NCBI GenBank assembly: GCA_014695325.1
Contig: JACJNZ010000091.1
Location: 1-55,936 of the forward strand
Source: Cyanobacteria bacterium FACHB-502
GTDB lineage: Bacteria; Cyanobacteriota; Cyanobacteriia; Elainellales; Elainellaceae
Direction: 5' to 3'
DNA: 55,936 nucleotides
Positions 18,537 through 26,843 of this stretch are shown piece after piece; the stretch's first letter is position 1, and the number at the start of each line of letters is the position of its first letter. Made by a program: the position numbers and the translations under genes. The notes under the pieces are model-generated. The model searched no databases. It was not told where the DNA came from and saw nothing but the letters and a program-made list of their open reading frames with translations.

Positions 18537-19895
18537 GTGACTCGCGTTATTCTGGTTCGGCATGGAGAAAGCACCTATAACGTCGAGCGGCGGGTGCAGG
18601 GACACTGTGATTTGTCTGACTTAACAGAAAAAGGGCAGGCAGGAGCGCGGCAGGTCGGCGCAGTGTTGCAGGGTTTGAAGTTCGATGCGGCTTATTCCAG
18701 TCCGCTCAAACGCGCTAAGCAAACTGCGCAGCTTATCTTATCGAGCTTAAACGAGCAGGGCACGCCGATCCCTGATCTGCGGTTGACAGACAACTTGAAG
18801 GAAATCAATTTGCTGCAATGGGAAGGACTCACCTTTGAAGAAGTCGAGCAGCAGTTTCCCGAAGGATTTTTGCTTTGGCGCGATCGCCCGAAGGATTTGA
18901 AAATGCCCATGGAAACCCCAGAAGGCACAACAGATTTCTATCCGGTCATGGCTCTTTATGAGCAGGCACGGCAGTTCTGGCAGGAAATTTTACCGCAGCA
19001 TTTAGGTGAAACCATTCTGGTTGTGGCGCATAGCGGTATCAATCGCTGTTTGATCGGGGCAGCAGTCGGGCTGGACGCAGACAGCTATAAATCAATGCAC
19101 CAGTCAAATTGCGGCATCAGCGTACTGAACTTCGCAGGCGGTCTAGGCGATCCAGTGCAACTTGAGTCTGTAAATTTGACGGCGCATCTAGGCGAACCGA
19201 TCCCAAAGCCGCGCAAAGACACAAAAGGCGCAAGATTTTTGCTGGTGCGCCATGGCGAAACTAACTGGAATCGAGACAAGCGGTTTCAGGGACAGATCGA
19301 TGTGCCGCTCAATGATCAAGGACGGGTACAGGCAGGTCAGGCAGCCGAATTTTTGCGGGATGTCGCAATTGATCGCGCCCTCAGCAGCCCGATGCTCCGC
19401 CCAAAAGAAACGGCAGAAATTATTCTGCAACATCACCCGCAAGTGACGCTAGAACTGGACGATCGCCTCTGCGAAATTAGCCACGGGCTCTGGGAAGGCA
19501 AGCTGGAAGCCGAAATCGAAGCAGAGTTTCCTGGGGAGCTAAAGCAATGGCAGATCGCGCCCGAAACCGTGCAAATGCCTGAAGGCGAAAATCTTCAGCA
19601 GGTGTGGGATCGGGTTGTGCTTGCCTGGAAGGATCTGGTTGCCTCAACGCCAGAGTCTCAGGATGATAGACCGACAACCGTACTGGTGGTGGCTCACGAT
19701 GCCGTGAATAAGGCAATTCTGGGTTATTTGATCGATCGCGGTCCTGAGACCTTCTGGACCTTTAAACAAGGCAACGGAGCCGTAACGGTGATCGACTATC
19801 CGCTCGGCAACCAGGGCAAACCGCTGATTCATGCCCTCAACATCACAAGCCATCTAGGAGGCGTTCTCGACAAGACGGCAGCCGGGGCACTGTAG
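18537..19895 (+). CDS. Tandem histidine phosphatase (phosphoglycerate-mutase-like), two domains
   Basis: Two copies of the histidine-phosphatase fold in one 452-residue protein: LVRHGESTYN at residues 6-15 and LVRHGETNWN near 237. Each is followed by its own second catalytic histidine (VVAHSGINR and VVAHDAVNK). Both active sites look intact. Start is GTG 18537, preceded by GGGAGG nine bases upstream. Relatives are variously annotated as cofactor-dependent phosphoglycerate mutase, alpha-ribazole phosphatase or phosphoserine phosphatase. The residues seen do not decide between these, so only the family is called. It is followed 45 bases later by a dihydroorotase-like gene and then a methyltransferase on the same strand, so the three are probably cotranscribed. 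Confidence 0.9.
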   Translation: MTRVILVRHGESTYNVERRVQGHCDLSDLTEKGQAGARQVGAVLQGLKFDAAYSSPLKRAKQTAQLILSSLNEQGTPIPDLRLTDNLKEINLLQWEGLTFEEVEQQFPEGFLLWRDRPKDLKMPMETPEGTTDFYPVMALYEQARQFWQEILPQHLGETILVVAHSGINRCLIGAAVGLDADSYKSMHQSNCGISVLNFAGGLGDPVQLESVNLTAHLGEPIPKPRKDTKGARFLLVRHGETNWNRDKRFQGQIDVPLNDQGRVQAGQAAEFLRDVAIDRALSSPMLRPKETAEIILQHHPQVTLELDDRLCEISHGLWEGKLEAEIEAEFPGELKQWQIAPETVQMPEGENLQQVWDRVVLAWKDLVASTPESQDDRPTTVLVVAHDAVNKAILGYLIDRGPETFWTFKQGNGAVTVIDYPLGNQGKPLIHALNITSHLGGVLDKTAAGAL

Positions 19896-19931
19896 CCACG
19901 GGACTGTAACCACGGGACTGGTAATCACAGG
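19896..19931 (+). repeat. Short tandem repeat in an intercistronic gap
   Basis: CCACGGGACTGTAA (19896-19909) is directly repeated as CCACGGGACTGGTAA (19910-19924), with a decayed third start (TCACAGGA). It fills the gap between the histidine phosphatase stop and the next ribosome site, and so changes only the spacing between the two genes. Confidence 0.8.
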
Positions 19932-19940
19932 AACGAATTT

Positions 19941-21230
19941 ATGACCGCTGAGCTAATCCGACAAGTTCGCCTGCTTGACCCTGTGACCCTGGGTGATTCC
20001 CCCTCTGGGGAACTGCGAGGCGATCGGGTTGCAGATGTCTTGATCGGGGATGGCGTGATTCAGTCGGTCGAAGCAGCGATTAATTCTTACCCGGATAATA
20101 CTCAAATCCGGGATGGGTCAGGGCTAATTCTGGGCACGGGATTGGTGGACTTATACAGCCATTCGGGTGAGCCGGGATTTGAGGAACGGGAGACGATTGA
20201 TTCTTTGGCAGCGGCGGCGGTTGCTGGAGGGTTTACCCGCTTAACCCTGCTCCCTGATACCCATCCTGCAGTCGATAATCCCGCGACTGTTGCCTGGTTT
20301 CAGTCTCAGTGCCAGAAATTTACCGTCCCCCAAATTCGCAACTGGGGAGCATTAACGCTGGATGCCAAAGGCGAACAAATGACGGAACTGGCAGAATTGG
20401 CAGAGTCGGGCATCGCGGGATTTGCAGACAGCAAGCCGATTCAAAACATGACTCTGCTGCGTCGCCTGCTAGAGTACAGCCAAGGTCTGAGTCAGCCAAT
20501 CGCGTTATGGTGCTGCGATCGATCCTTGAGCGGCAATGGCGTGGTGCGCGAAGGCCAGGAATCCCTGCGGTTAGGACTGCCCGGAAGCCCAGACTACGCG
20601 GAGACTGCCCCTTTAGCGGCTCTGCTGGAATGCCTCGCGGCAATTGGAACTCCGGTGCATTTAATGCGAGTTTCAACCGCGCGAAGCGTTGATCTGATTC
20701 GGCAGGCAAAGGCAACCGGGCTACCGATCACAGCAAGCACCAGCTGGATGCACCTTTTGCTCAACATTGAAGCGGTGCAGAGCTACGATCCCAGCCTTCA
20801 TGTCGAACCGCCCCTGGGCAATCCTGCGGATCAGGCAGCCTTAATCGAGGGCATTCGATCGGGGATCATCGATGCGATTGCGATTGATCATAGTCCGTAC
20901 ACTTACGAAGAAAAAACTGTCGCTTTTGCTGAATCTCCACCGGGGGCGATCGGACTGGAATTGGCTTTACCGCTGCTCTGGCAGGCGTTAGTCGTTTCTG
21001 AAAAGATCCCTGCTCTTACCCTCTGGCGGGCACTTAGCACCAATCCGGCACAGCTATTAAACCAATCTCCTGCAAGCATTCAGCCGGGTCAGCCCGCCGA
21101 GCTAATGCTGTTTGACCCCAATCATGCCTGGCAGGTGACTTCTCGCACGCTCAAATCGCGATCGACTAACACCCCCTGGCTCAATCAAACGCTTCGAGGA
21201 CGGGTGTTGCAAGTCTGGGGAGGACGGTGA
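19941..21230 (+). CDS. Dihydroorotase-family protein (PyrC-like) with altered metal-site residues
   Basis: 429-residue amidohydrolase barrel of the dihydroorotase type (ring opening/closure of dihydroorotate in pyrimidine synthesis). The fold markers are clear: GTGLVDLYSHSGEPGFEERE, TLLPDTHPAVDNP and IAIDHSPYTYEEK followed by GAIGLELALPLL. However, the zinc-site signature normally DxHxH reads DLYSH, and the later DHAPH reads DHSPY, so two histidine positions are tyrosine. It may therefore be a non-catalytic partner of aspartate transcarbamoylase, as known for some PyrC homologues, or an active variant. The ATG at 19941 follows AGGAA. The next gene starts three bases after its stop, implying coupled translation. 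Confidence 0.82.
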   Translation: MTAELIRQVRLLDPVTLGDSPSGELRGDRVADVLIGDGVIQSVEAAINSYPDNTQIRDGSGLILGTGLVDLYSHSGEPGFEERETIDSLAAAAVAGGFTRLTLLPDTHPAVDNPATVAWFQSQCQKFTVPQIRNWGALTLDAKGEQMTELAELAESGIAGFADSKPIQNMTLLRRLLEYSQGLSQPIALWCCDRSLSGNGVVREGQESLRLGLPGSPDYAETAPLAALLECLAAIGTPVHLMRVSTARSVDLIRQAKATGLPITASTSWMHLLLNIEAVQSYDPSLHVEPPLGNPADQAALIEGIRSGIIDAIAIDHSPYTYEEKTVAFAESPPGAIGLELALPLLWQALVVSEKIPALTLWRALSTNPAQLLNQSPASIQPGQPAELMLFDPNHAWQVTSRTLKSRSTNTPWLNQTLRGRVLQVWGGR

Positions 21231-21233
21231 CGC

Positions 21234-22472
21234 ATGACGAGACGCTTGCAGCTAGAGCCGAGTAATCCTGCATTGTGTCAGATCATTGCCGATCGCATTG
21301 CCGCCAGTCCGCAGCAGCGCGTCACCTTTGCAGAGTTTATGGATCTGGCACTGTACGAACCACAGCACGGCTATTACGCTCGCTTTCAGTCAAAGATTGG
21401 CGCACAGGGAGACTTTGCCACCTCACCCCATCTCGGCGCAGACTTTGGAGAACTGCTTGCCGTTCAATTTGCCCAGATGTGGGAAAAGCTCGATCGCCCC
21501 AATCCCTTTACGCTGGTTGAGATGGGAGCCGGACAGGGACTTCTGGCACAGGACATCGTGCGCTATCTGCATCGACATTATTTCGAGTGCTTTGCCGCGC
21601 TGCGCTATGTAATTGTCGAAAAATCACCTGCCTTTGCCGCCGAACAGCAAGCCCGTCTCCGCTCCCTAATCGACTCCTGGGGCGAAGTGGCATGGCACAC
21701 CTGGGACGAGATTTCTTCAGATTCGATCGTTGGCTGCTGCTTTTCCAACGAATTAGTCGATGCTTTTCCCGTACATCGGCTGACAATTGCAAACGGTAAG
21801 CTTCAAGAAATTTACATCACCGTAAGCAGTGAACCGACACCCAATCCTGCCGTTGCCTCCGATGCCCATTTTGCTGATGCCCATTTTATAGAGACGATCG
21901 GCGAACTTTCAACCCCGCGCTTTGCCGAGTATTTTCAGCAGATCGGAGTAGATTTGACCCCCTACCCAGACGGCTACCGCACCGAAGTCAATCTGGCAGC
22001 GATCGACTGGCTGCATACCGTTGCCGATCGGCTCCATCAGGGCTATTTGCTGACGATCGACTATGGCTATCCTGCCCATCGCTACTACAGCCCAACCCGC
22101 AGTGCAGGGACGCTTCAGTGCTACTATCACCACGCCCATCACGACAACCCCTATCGGGCGATCGGTCATCAAGATATTACCGCTCATGTCGATTTCACGG
22201 CTCTGGAGCAATACGGCACACCAGCAGGACTAGACCCGATCGGCTTCACGCAGCAGGGCTTGTTTCTGATGGCGTTGGGCTTGGGCGATCGACTTACCGC
22301 ACTGTCTCAGCCCGATCCTGATCTGACGCTGCAAATTATTCTGCAACGGCGAGAAGCACTACATGGGCTCATAAATCCGATGGGGCTGGGCAATTTTGGG
22401 GTGCTGATTCAGGCAAAGGGATTGTCAGGCGACGCGCAGAGCCGATTACTAAAAGGACTGCAAATGGGCTGA
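21234..22472 (+). CDS. SAM-dependent methyltransferase, MidA/NDUFAF7 family
   Basis: 412 residues. The N-terminus has FAEFMDLALYEPQHGYYA and GDFATSPHLGADFGELLAVQ, both hallmarks of the MidA/DUF185 family. The SAM-binding glycine loop is VEMGAGQG near residue 97, and SNELVDAFPVHR and the later IDYGYPA continue the pattern. Eukaryotic NDUFAF7 dimethylates an arginine of complex I subunit NDUFS2; cyanobacteria possess the related NDH-1 complex, so a similar target is plausible but unproven. The ATG at 21234 lies three bases after the previous stop, with GGGGAGGA as ribosome site inside the upstream gene. Confidence 0.9.
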   Translation: MTRRLQLEPSNPALCQIIADRIAASPQQRVTFAEFMDLALYEPQHGYYARFQSKIGAQGDFATSPHLGADFGELLAVQFAQMWEKLDRPNPFTLVEMGAGQGLLAQDIVRYLHRHYFECFAALRYVIVEKSPAFAAEQQARLRSLIDSWGEVAWHTWDEISSDSIVGCCFSNELVDAFPVHRLTIANGKLQEIYITVSSEPTPNPAVASDAHFADAHFIETIGELSTPRFAEYFQQIGVDLTPYPDGYRTEVNLAAIDWLHTVADRLHQGYLLTIDYGYPAHRYYSPTRSAGTLQCYYHHAHHDNPYRAIGHQDITAHVDFTALEQYGTPAGLDPIGFTQQGLFLMALGLGDRLTALSQPDPDLTLQIILQRREALHGLINPMGLGNFGVLIQAKGLSGDAQSRLLKGLQMG

Positions 22473-22877
22473 GTCCCAATGTTGGGCTAGCGGGTAATTT
22501 TCGGCGATTTGTCGGGGAACCGTGTAGACTATCTGGATATTTAGGGCGCTCGTTGCAGTAGTTAATCAGAAGTTAATCAGAGAGGGGTACGCCCATTGCC
22601 GTTTGTGGAGGAGGGCTTTCGGATCACGATCGCGAACCCGGAAACATCTTTAGGGGGAACAGTACAAGCTTTGACAAGCTCTCAGCCCTGTTTCAACAAT
22701 CTTCATCGAAGGCAAAACAGATTACGATTTGCTGAGCGCAGGGGAGTTACTGGTTAACAAATGGCAGCAACAAGTCCAATTCCCTTGTGGATCGTGTAAT
22801 CTTTTCTTCCGTAGGCTCGGCTGAATCTGAAAGTTAGTTCGGACATCTCGAACATAAGGGACATAAGAGGATTGGAC
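22473..22877. other. Intergenic gap before the 821-residue protein
   Basis: No convincing gene. A frame of about 53 codons opens with TTG at 22596 behind AGAGAGGGG, but its composition is not persuasive and another frame overlaps it. The downstream end carries the AGAGG ribosome site used by the following gene. Confidence 0.3.
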
Positions 22878-25343
22878 ATGGCGTTCTGGGAATTTTTGCT
22901 GCAAAAGGATGGCGATCGCTCTTGGCTGCCACTGGAATCTCCTACGGTGGAAATTTTGGAGGGGCGATATCGCGTGGTCGGTCGCTCTAGCCGCATCAAT
23001 ACCCCGATCGAAATTCGGATTGCTCATGATGTCCTCACCGATGCTGTAACAGTCCGCCGTACCCAGAAGCGATCAGGCTGCACGAATCAGGATGGCCTGG
23101 TGGTGATTATGCCCTTTACCCAGCTTCAGCCGGGGGACTGGGAACTCTACTGCACAGGCGACCTGATGGCAGACATGATGGGCGAAGGCTGGCAGTATGG
23201 CGTGAAGCTGCAAGTCTTGCCGATCGTTGAGGAAGCGGAAGCTTGGGAACTTGACTCACAACCCGCTGCTCATCTCCCGACCCTTTCCGTTGGGTTTTCG
23301 AATGCGGCTGCCTTGTCATCACCCCCCCTTGCTATCCCATTTATCGCTGTCCCAGAAACGCCGGTCGAAACGCCAGTCGAAACGCCAATTCTCCAGCCTG
23401 CTGCATCGCTGGTTTTGGAGGATACGGAGCAGCCTGTTCTGGCTGAATCCCAGCTTAATTCTGCTGAGGGCGAAGGCTCCGAAATTCCTTCACCGGAAGT
23501 CATCCTGTCCGAAGCCCTGCCACTGCTCAGCCTGCATCTGGAACAGGAAATGTATGTCGTGCGGCGCAGCGAAGCTCTAATCCTGCGCGGCGAGATTGGT
23601 TCAGCTACCGTAGAGTCGCCAGAATTGCCGCTTCAGATACGGGTGCGGCTCTATGCGCCCCAAAATTCTCAGGTGCTGTTTGACCTGGTTTATCCGCTCA
23701 GTCCGGCTGCGCTGCCGATCCCGTTTACCTGCACGGTGCCGCTTCCCCATCACTACGAAACCTACCTGGTGCTGGGAGAAGCGATCGTCGAGCTAACTTC
23801 TGCAAGCGGCACAGAGAAAATCACCAGCCAGTCCTTCAAAGTTACAACCGACCTGCATGAGCTGCTGGAATCGTTTGCTTCGCAGTTCTCCGAAGGAGGC
23901 AACGGCAATAGCGTTACCGATTTGCCCGACGTACTACCGCCCCTGGAAGCCATTTCGCTGCCCTCAGAGCTGCCTGGTTTTGCTCAACCTACCGTGCCGC
24001 CAACAGTTCAGTTTCAGCCTGCCCAATCGATATTGCCGCCTCAACTGAGATCGATGTCTCCTGAACAGAAGGAAGCGACTAAAGAGCGACGGGCGATCGA
24101 GTTGCCAACCTTTGCTCAGGAACCTGCTGCTCAGGAAGCCATTCCTCAAGAAACCATTCCTCAAGAACCTGCCCCTCAGGAACCGCTGCAAGAATCCCAG
24201 TCAGTTCCAGCCAGCACCACAGAATCAGGGAAGTCCGCAAACACGCCTGCTCCGGTCATCGATAACCTTTCTATTACCGAGCTATTTCTAACTGAGGTAT
24301 CAGGAACGGCAAATCATTCTCCTGAAATTAGCGTTGCCGAGAGAGGCATTGAGCCTACTCAAAGGGATTTCGTCAGCAAAGCATCGCCAGATTCAACAAC
24401 TGAAACCGCTCTGCCCCAAAATGCCCCTTCTGCCCGGTTGCCGCAGAATGGAACGGGCACCACATCGCCTCAGTCCAGTAAACCCATCATTGACGACACT
24501 GATCCAGCACTCGATTGGCAGCACGTTGACCTCCAGAAACCTCGCAAGTCTGCTTCAGAAGCTCCCCTCGCTCCCGAAGACATCGCCTTTCGATCGCTCA
24601 ACTTGCAGCAGCGTTTTTTGTCGCGCTTACAGTCCCTTGCCAGCGACAGTCAACTTTCTGCCGCTCTCCAGACCGATCAGACAATTCCTGCTCAGCCCAA
24701 TGAACCCAACGCCATTGAATCGCCAATCACCTCTGTGTTTGATCCCAAACCGTTGTCCCAGGAAAATCGCACTCAGCCGATCGGTGAAGACGCACACCTG
24801 GCGCACGATGAGTTTGTCATTGATGAAGGCTGGGAAGAAATGGAAACGATGCAGCAGTTAGCGCGAGGCGCAACTCCAAAGGAACCGCCCCTGGGGGGAA
24901 CCGCAAAGCATTCGACCCCCTCAAAGTTCTGGCAAACTGCGTCCCAATCTCCCCCAACGTCCGGATTAACCCTCTCACCCGACGAGCCTTTGCCCGTTCC
25001 CGTGCTGCGTCTCCCCAGTGAAAACCTGATGAGCGGCAGTTCAACGCTGGTGCTGGTCAAGTTGCCCGACTGCCCGGCAAAGCTAGCGGTCAAGTTGTGG
25101 CTGATCGATCGCCAGAGCCGCCTCCTGCTAGACGGACCCCATTGGCTCACCGATTTTACCCCTGACGGCTTTGGACAATGGATGAACCGCATCGAGCTAT
25201 TTCTGCCCCAGGGCTACCTAGAAGTACAGGTCGAAGCTATTAGCGTCGAAATCATGACCCAGCGCGAAAGCGAAAAAACAGTCGAAGCCCGATCGATCGA
25301 ACCGCCCCTCTCCCAGTTCACCTACGACTCGATCGACGTTTAA
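22878..25343 (+). CDS. Large low-complexity protein with ordered ends (821 aa), unknown
   Basis: Not a family I recognise. Start ATG 22878 follows AGAGG-ATTGGAC. Residues 1-120 look ordered (WEFLLQKDGDRSWLPLESP, VEILEGRYRVVGRSSRINTP, LQPGDWELYCTGDLM). A Pro/Glu-rich linker with PVETP repeats follows, then a beta-rich region at about 210-330 (MYVVRRSEALILRGEIGSA). The next 300 or so residues are rich in Gln, Pro, Ser and Thr, including a QEPAPQE-type repeat tract. A compact C-terminal domain (LVLVKLPDCPAKLAVKLWLIDRQSRLLLDG) ends the protein. There is no signal peptide or membrane helix, so it is probably a cytoplasmic scaffold or interaction protein. It lies directly upstream of psaI-psaL on the same strand but about 165 bases away. 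Confidence 0.7.
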   Translation: MAFWEFLLQKDGDRSWLPLESPTVEILEGRYRVVGRSSRINTPIEIRIAHDVLTDAVTVRRTQKRSGCTNQDGLVVIMPFTQLQPGDWELYCTGDLMADMMGEGWQYGVKLQVLPIVEEAEAWELDSQPAAHLPTLSVGFSNAAALSSPPLAIPFIAVPETPVETPVETPILQPAASLVLEDTEQPVLAESQLNSAEGEGSEIPSPEVILSEALPLLSLHLEQEMYVVRRSEALILRGEIGSATVESPELPLQIRVRLYAPQNSQVLFDLVYPLSPAALPIPFTCTVPLPHHYETYLVLGEAIVELTSASGTEKITSQSFKVTTDLHELLESFASQFSEGGNGNSVTDLPDVLPPLEAISLPSELPGFAQPTVPPTVQFQPAQSILPPQLRSMSPEQKEATKERRAIELPTFAQEPAAQEAIPQETIPQEPAPQEPLQESQSVPASTTESGKSANTPAPVIDNLSITELFLTEVSGTANHSPEISVAERGIEPTQRDFVSKASPDSTTETALPQNAPSARLPQNGTGTTSPQSSKPIIDDTDPALDWQHVDLQKPRKSASEAPLAPEDIAFRSLNLQQRFLSRLQSLASDSQLSAALQTDQTIPAQPNEPNAIESPITSVFDPKPLSQENRTQPIGEDAHLAHDEFVIDEGWEEMETMQQLARGATPKEPPLGGTAKHSTPSKFWQTASQSPPTSGLTLSPDEPLPVPVLRLPSENLMSGSSTLVLVKLPDCPAKLAVKLWLIDRQSRLLLDGPHWLTDFTPDGFGQWMNRIELFLPQGYLEVQVEAISVEIMTQRESEKTVEARSIEPPLSQFTYDSIDV

Positions 25344-25507
25344 CCCCCCTCTTCATCTCCCTATGCCCTCACCCCTCCTCGTCTACCCATTCTCTCTAGA
25401 TCACAAATTCCCGGTTGTTAAAATTTCTTAGCAGTCCGGCTTTTGCACTCAATTCACAGTACATTTGGCACAGGAATTCGTTGTGTAAACGAGGAGAGAT
25501 CTTAAGC

Positions 25508-25624
25508 ATGGCAGCTTCTTTCTTGCCTTCTATTCTGGTTCCGATCGTCGGTTGGGTGTTTCCGGCTGTGGCGATGGCATTTCTATTTATCTACATCGAG
25601 CGCGAAGATCCAAGCGGGATTTAA
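25508..25624 (+). CDS. psaI: Photosystem I subunit VIII (PsaI)
   Basis: 38-residue single-helix thylakoid protein: [20 protein letters not shown], then [18 protein letters not shown]. PsaI sits beside PsaL at the centre of the PSI trimer (or tetramer) and stabilises PsaL binding. The frame is open 31 codons further upstream, but family length and GGAGA upstream fix the ATG at 25508. psaL follows 64 bases later in the same direction, the usual psaI-psaL operon. Confidence 0.97.
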   Translation: MAASFLPSILVPIVGWVFPAVAMAFLFIYIEREDPSGI

Positions 25625-25688
25625 TTTCCAATTGTGTTCTCAATTCCATTCATTCCATAGATAAAGCAGTTTCTGGAGACAAATCAAC

Positions 25689-26195
25689 ATGACAAGCGTT
25701 CCTTCAAAAGCCAATATGGAGGTCGTTAAGCCTGCGGATGATCCTCAGATTGGCAACCTGGCAACGCCGATCAATTCATCTGCGTTCACGAAGGCTTTGA
25801 TTAACAATCTGCCTGCTTACCGGGCAGGTTTGTCGCCTCAGCGTCGTGGACTGGAAATCGGCATGGCACACGGCTACCTGCTGTTTGGACCGTTTGCGTT
25901 CACCAGCCAATTTCGTAATACTGGCGTTTCCGATATCGTCGGTTTGATCGAAGCCGTGGTTCTGGTTGTCATTCTGACCGTTTGCCTTTCCCTCTATGCA
26001 GGCGTAAATCCGCTAAAGCCAATTAGCACCGTTACCACACCAAAAACGCCCAGCAATCTGCAAGATTCAGAAGGCTGGAGCGAGTTTGCAGGAAGCTTCC
26101 TAGTGGGCGGGATCGGCGGCGCGGCGTTTGCCTACATTGTGTATGAGATCTTCAAGTCGGGCGTTCTGGAAACCTTCGGCAATCTGGTGCAATAA
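25689..26195 (+). CDS. psaL: Photosystem I reaction centre subunit XI (PsaL)
   Basis: 168-residue thylakoid protein needed for PSI oligomerisation. Recognised by DPQIGNLATPINSSAFTKAL, NLPAYRAGLSPQRRGLEIGM and AHGYLLFGPF; two to three membrane helices follow (IVGLIEAVVLVVILTVCLSL and the C-terminal GGIGGAAFAYIVYEI). PsaL helices meet at the trimer axis. The sequence between the last helices (PLKPISTVTTPKTPSNLQDS) is of the type that varies between trimeric and tetrameric PSI, but that cannot be settled by eye. Terminator at 26230. Confidence 0.97.
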   Translation: MTSVPSKANMEVVKPADDPQIGNLATPINSSAFTKALINNLPAYRAGLSPQRRGLEIGMAHGYLLFGPFAFTSQFRNTGVSDIVGLIEAVVLVVILTVCLSLYAGVNPLKPISTVTTPKTPSNLQDSEGWSEFAGSFLVGGIGGAAFAYIVYEIFKSGVLETFGNLVQ

Positions 26196-26229
26196 AGCTG
26201 TGCTTTAGATTGAGAAGGATTTTTACAGC

Positions 26230-26260
26230 AAGGGGTTTCTGCCCCTTGTTTTTGTTTTAT
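26230..26260 (+). terminator. Rho-independent terminator of psaI-psaL
   Basis: CAAGGGG (26230-26236), loop TTTCTG, CCCCTTG (26243-26249), followed by TTTTTGTTTT. It lies 34 bases after the psaL stop. Confidence 0.88.
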
Positions 26261-26276
26261 GCCACGACAAAAATCC

Positions 26277-26843
26277 CTACCATTCCTCGCGCAGAATCGA
26301 CATTAGCACGACGTCCTCAAACACGCCCCACTTGCGAACGCGCTGCCGCAAAACACCTTCCTGCACAAATCCCTTATTTCGCAGCATTCGCCCACAAGCT
26401 GAATTTCGTGCCATGTGATAGGCATAGAGCCGATTCAACCCCAGCTCGAGAAAGCCATACTGCAAAATTGGCGGCAGCACTTCGCTCATATAGCCCTGAT
26501 TCCAGGCACTTGCGACCAGCCAAAAACTCAGCTCCGCCTGAAGATGCTCTTGATCGATCTCACGAATCTCGATCGCCCCGATGAACTGCTGCTGTGCCGC
26601 CTGCTCAATTGCAAACACGACGGCTTCCCCAGCCTCAAACGCCGATTGCTGCCGACTGATATAGGCTGCGGCTGCTCCTGGTGGATAGGGATGCGGAATC
26701 GAAATCATCGTGTCACCAATGGCCCGATCGCTCAACGCTTGCTGAATTGTGGCGGCATCGTTTTCTAAAAGCGGACGCAGAATCAGTCGATCGGTGGTCA
26801 GCACGGGCTGAGGTTGAAGAGAGACAGAGAGATGTTCGCCCAT
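26277..26843 (-). CDS. GNAT-family N-acetyltransferase (RimJ/RimL type)
   Basis: 188 residues. The RimJ/RimL-like plan is clear: LTTDRLILRPLLENDAATIQ at the N-terminus, IGAIEIREIDQEHLQAELSF, then YMSEVLPPILQYGFLELGLN and RLYAYHMARNSACGRMLRNK, the acetyl-CoA-binding region. Relatives acetylate N-termini of ribosomal proteins or small amines; the target here is unknown. Its ATG overlaps the stop of the upstream M50 protease gene (TAATG), so translation is coupled and both come from one transcript. Confidence 0.9.
   Translation of the reverse strand: MGEHLSVSLQPQPVLTTDRLILRPLLENDAATIQQALSDRAIGDTMISIPHPYPPGAAAAYISRQQSAFEAGEAVVFAIEQAAQQQFIGAIEIREIDQEHLQAELSFWLVASAWNQGYMSEVLPPILQYGFLELGLNRLYAYHMARNSACGRMLRNKGFVQEGVLRQRVRKWGVFEDVVLMSILREEW

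Noticed and set aside
22596-22758. Short TTG-initiated frame before the 821-residue protein
   Set aside because: A second frame is equally open over most of the span and the composition is not convincing.
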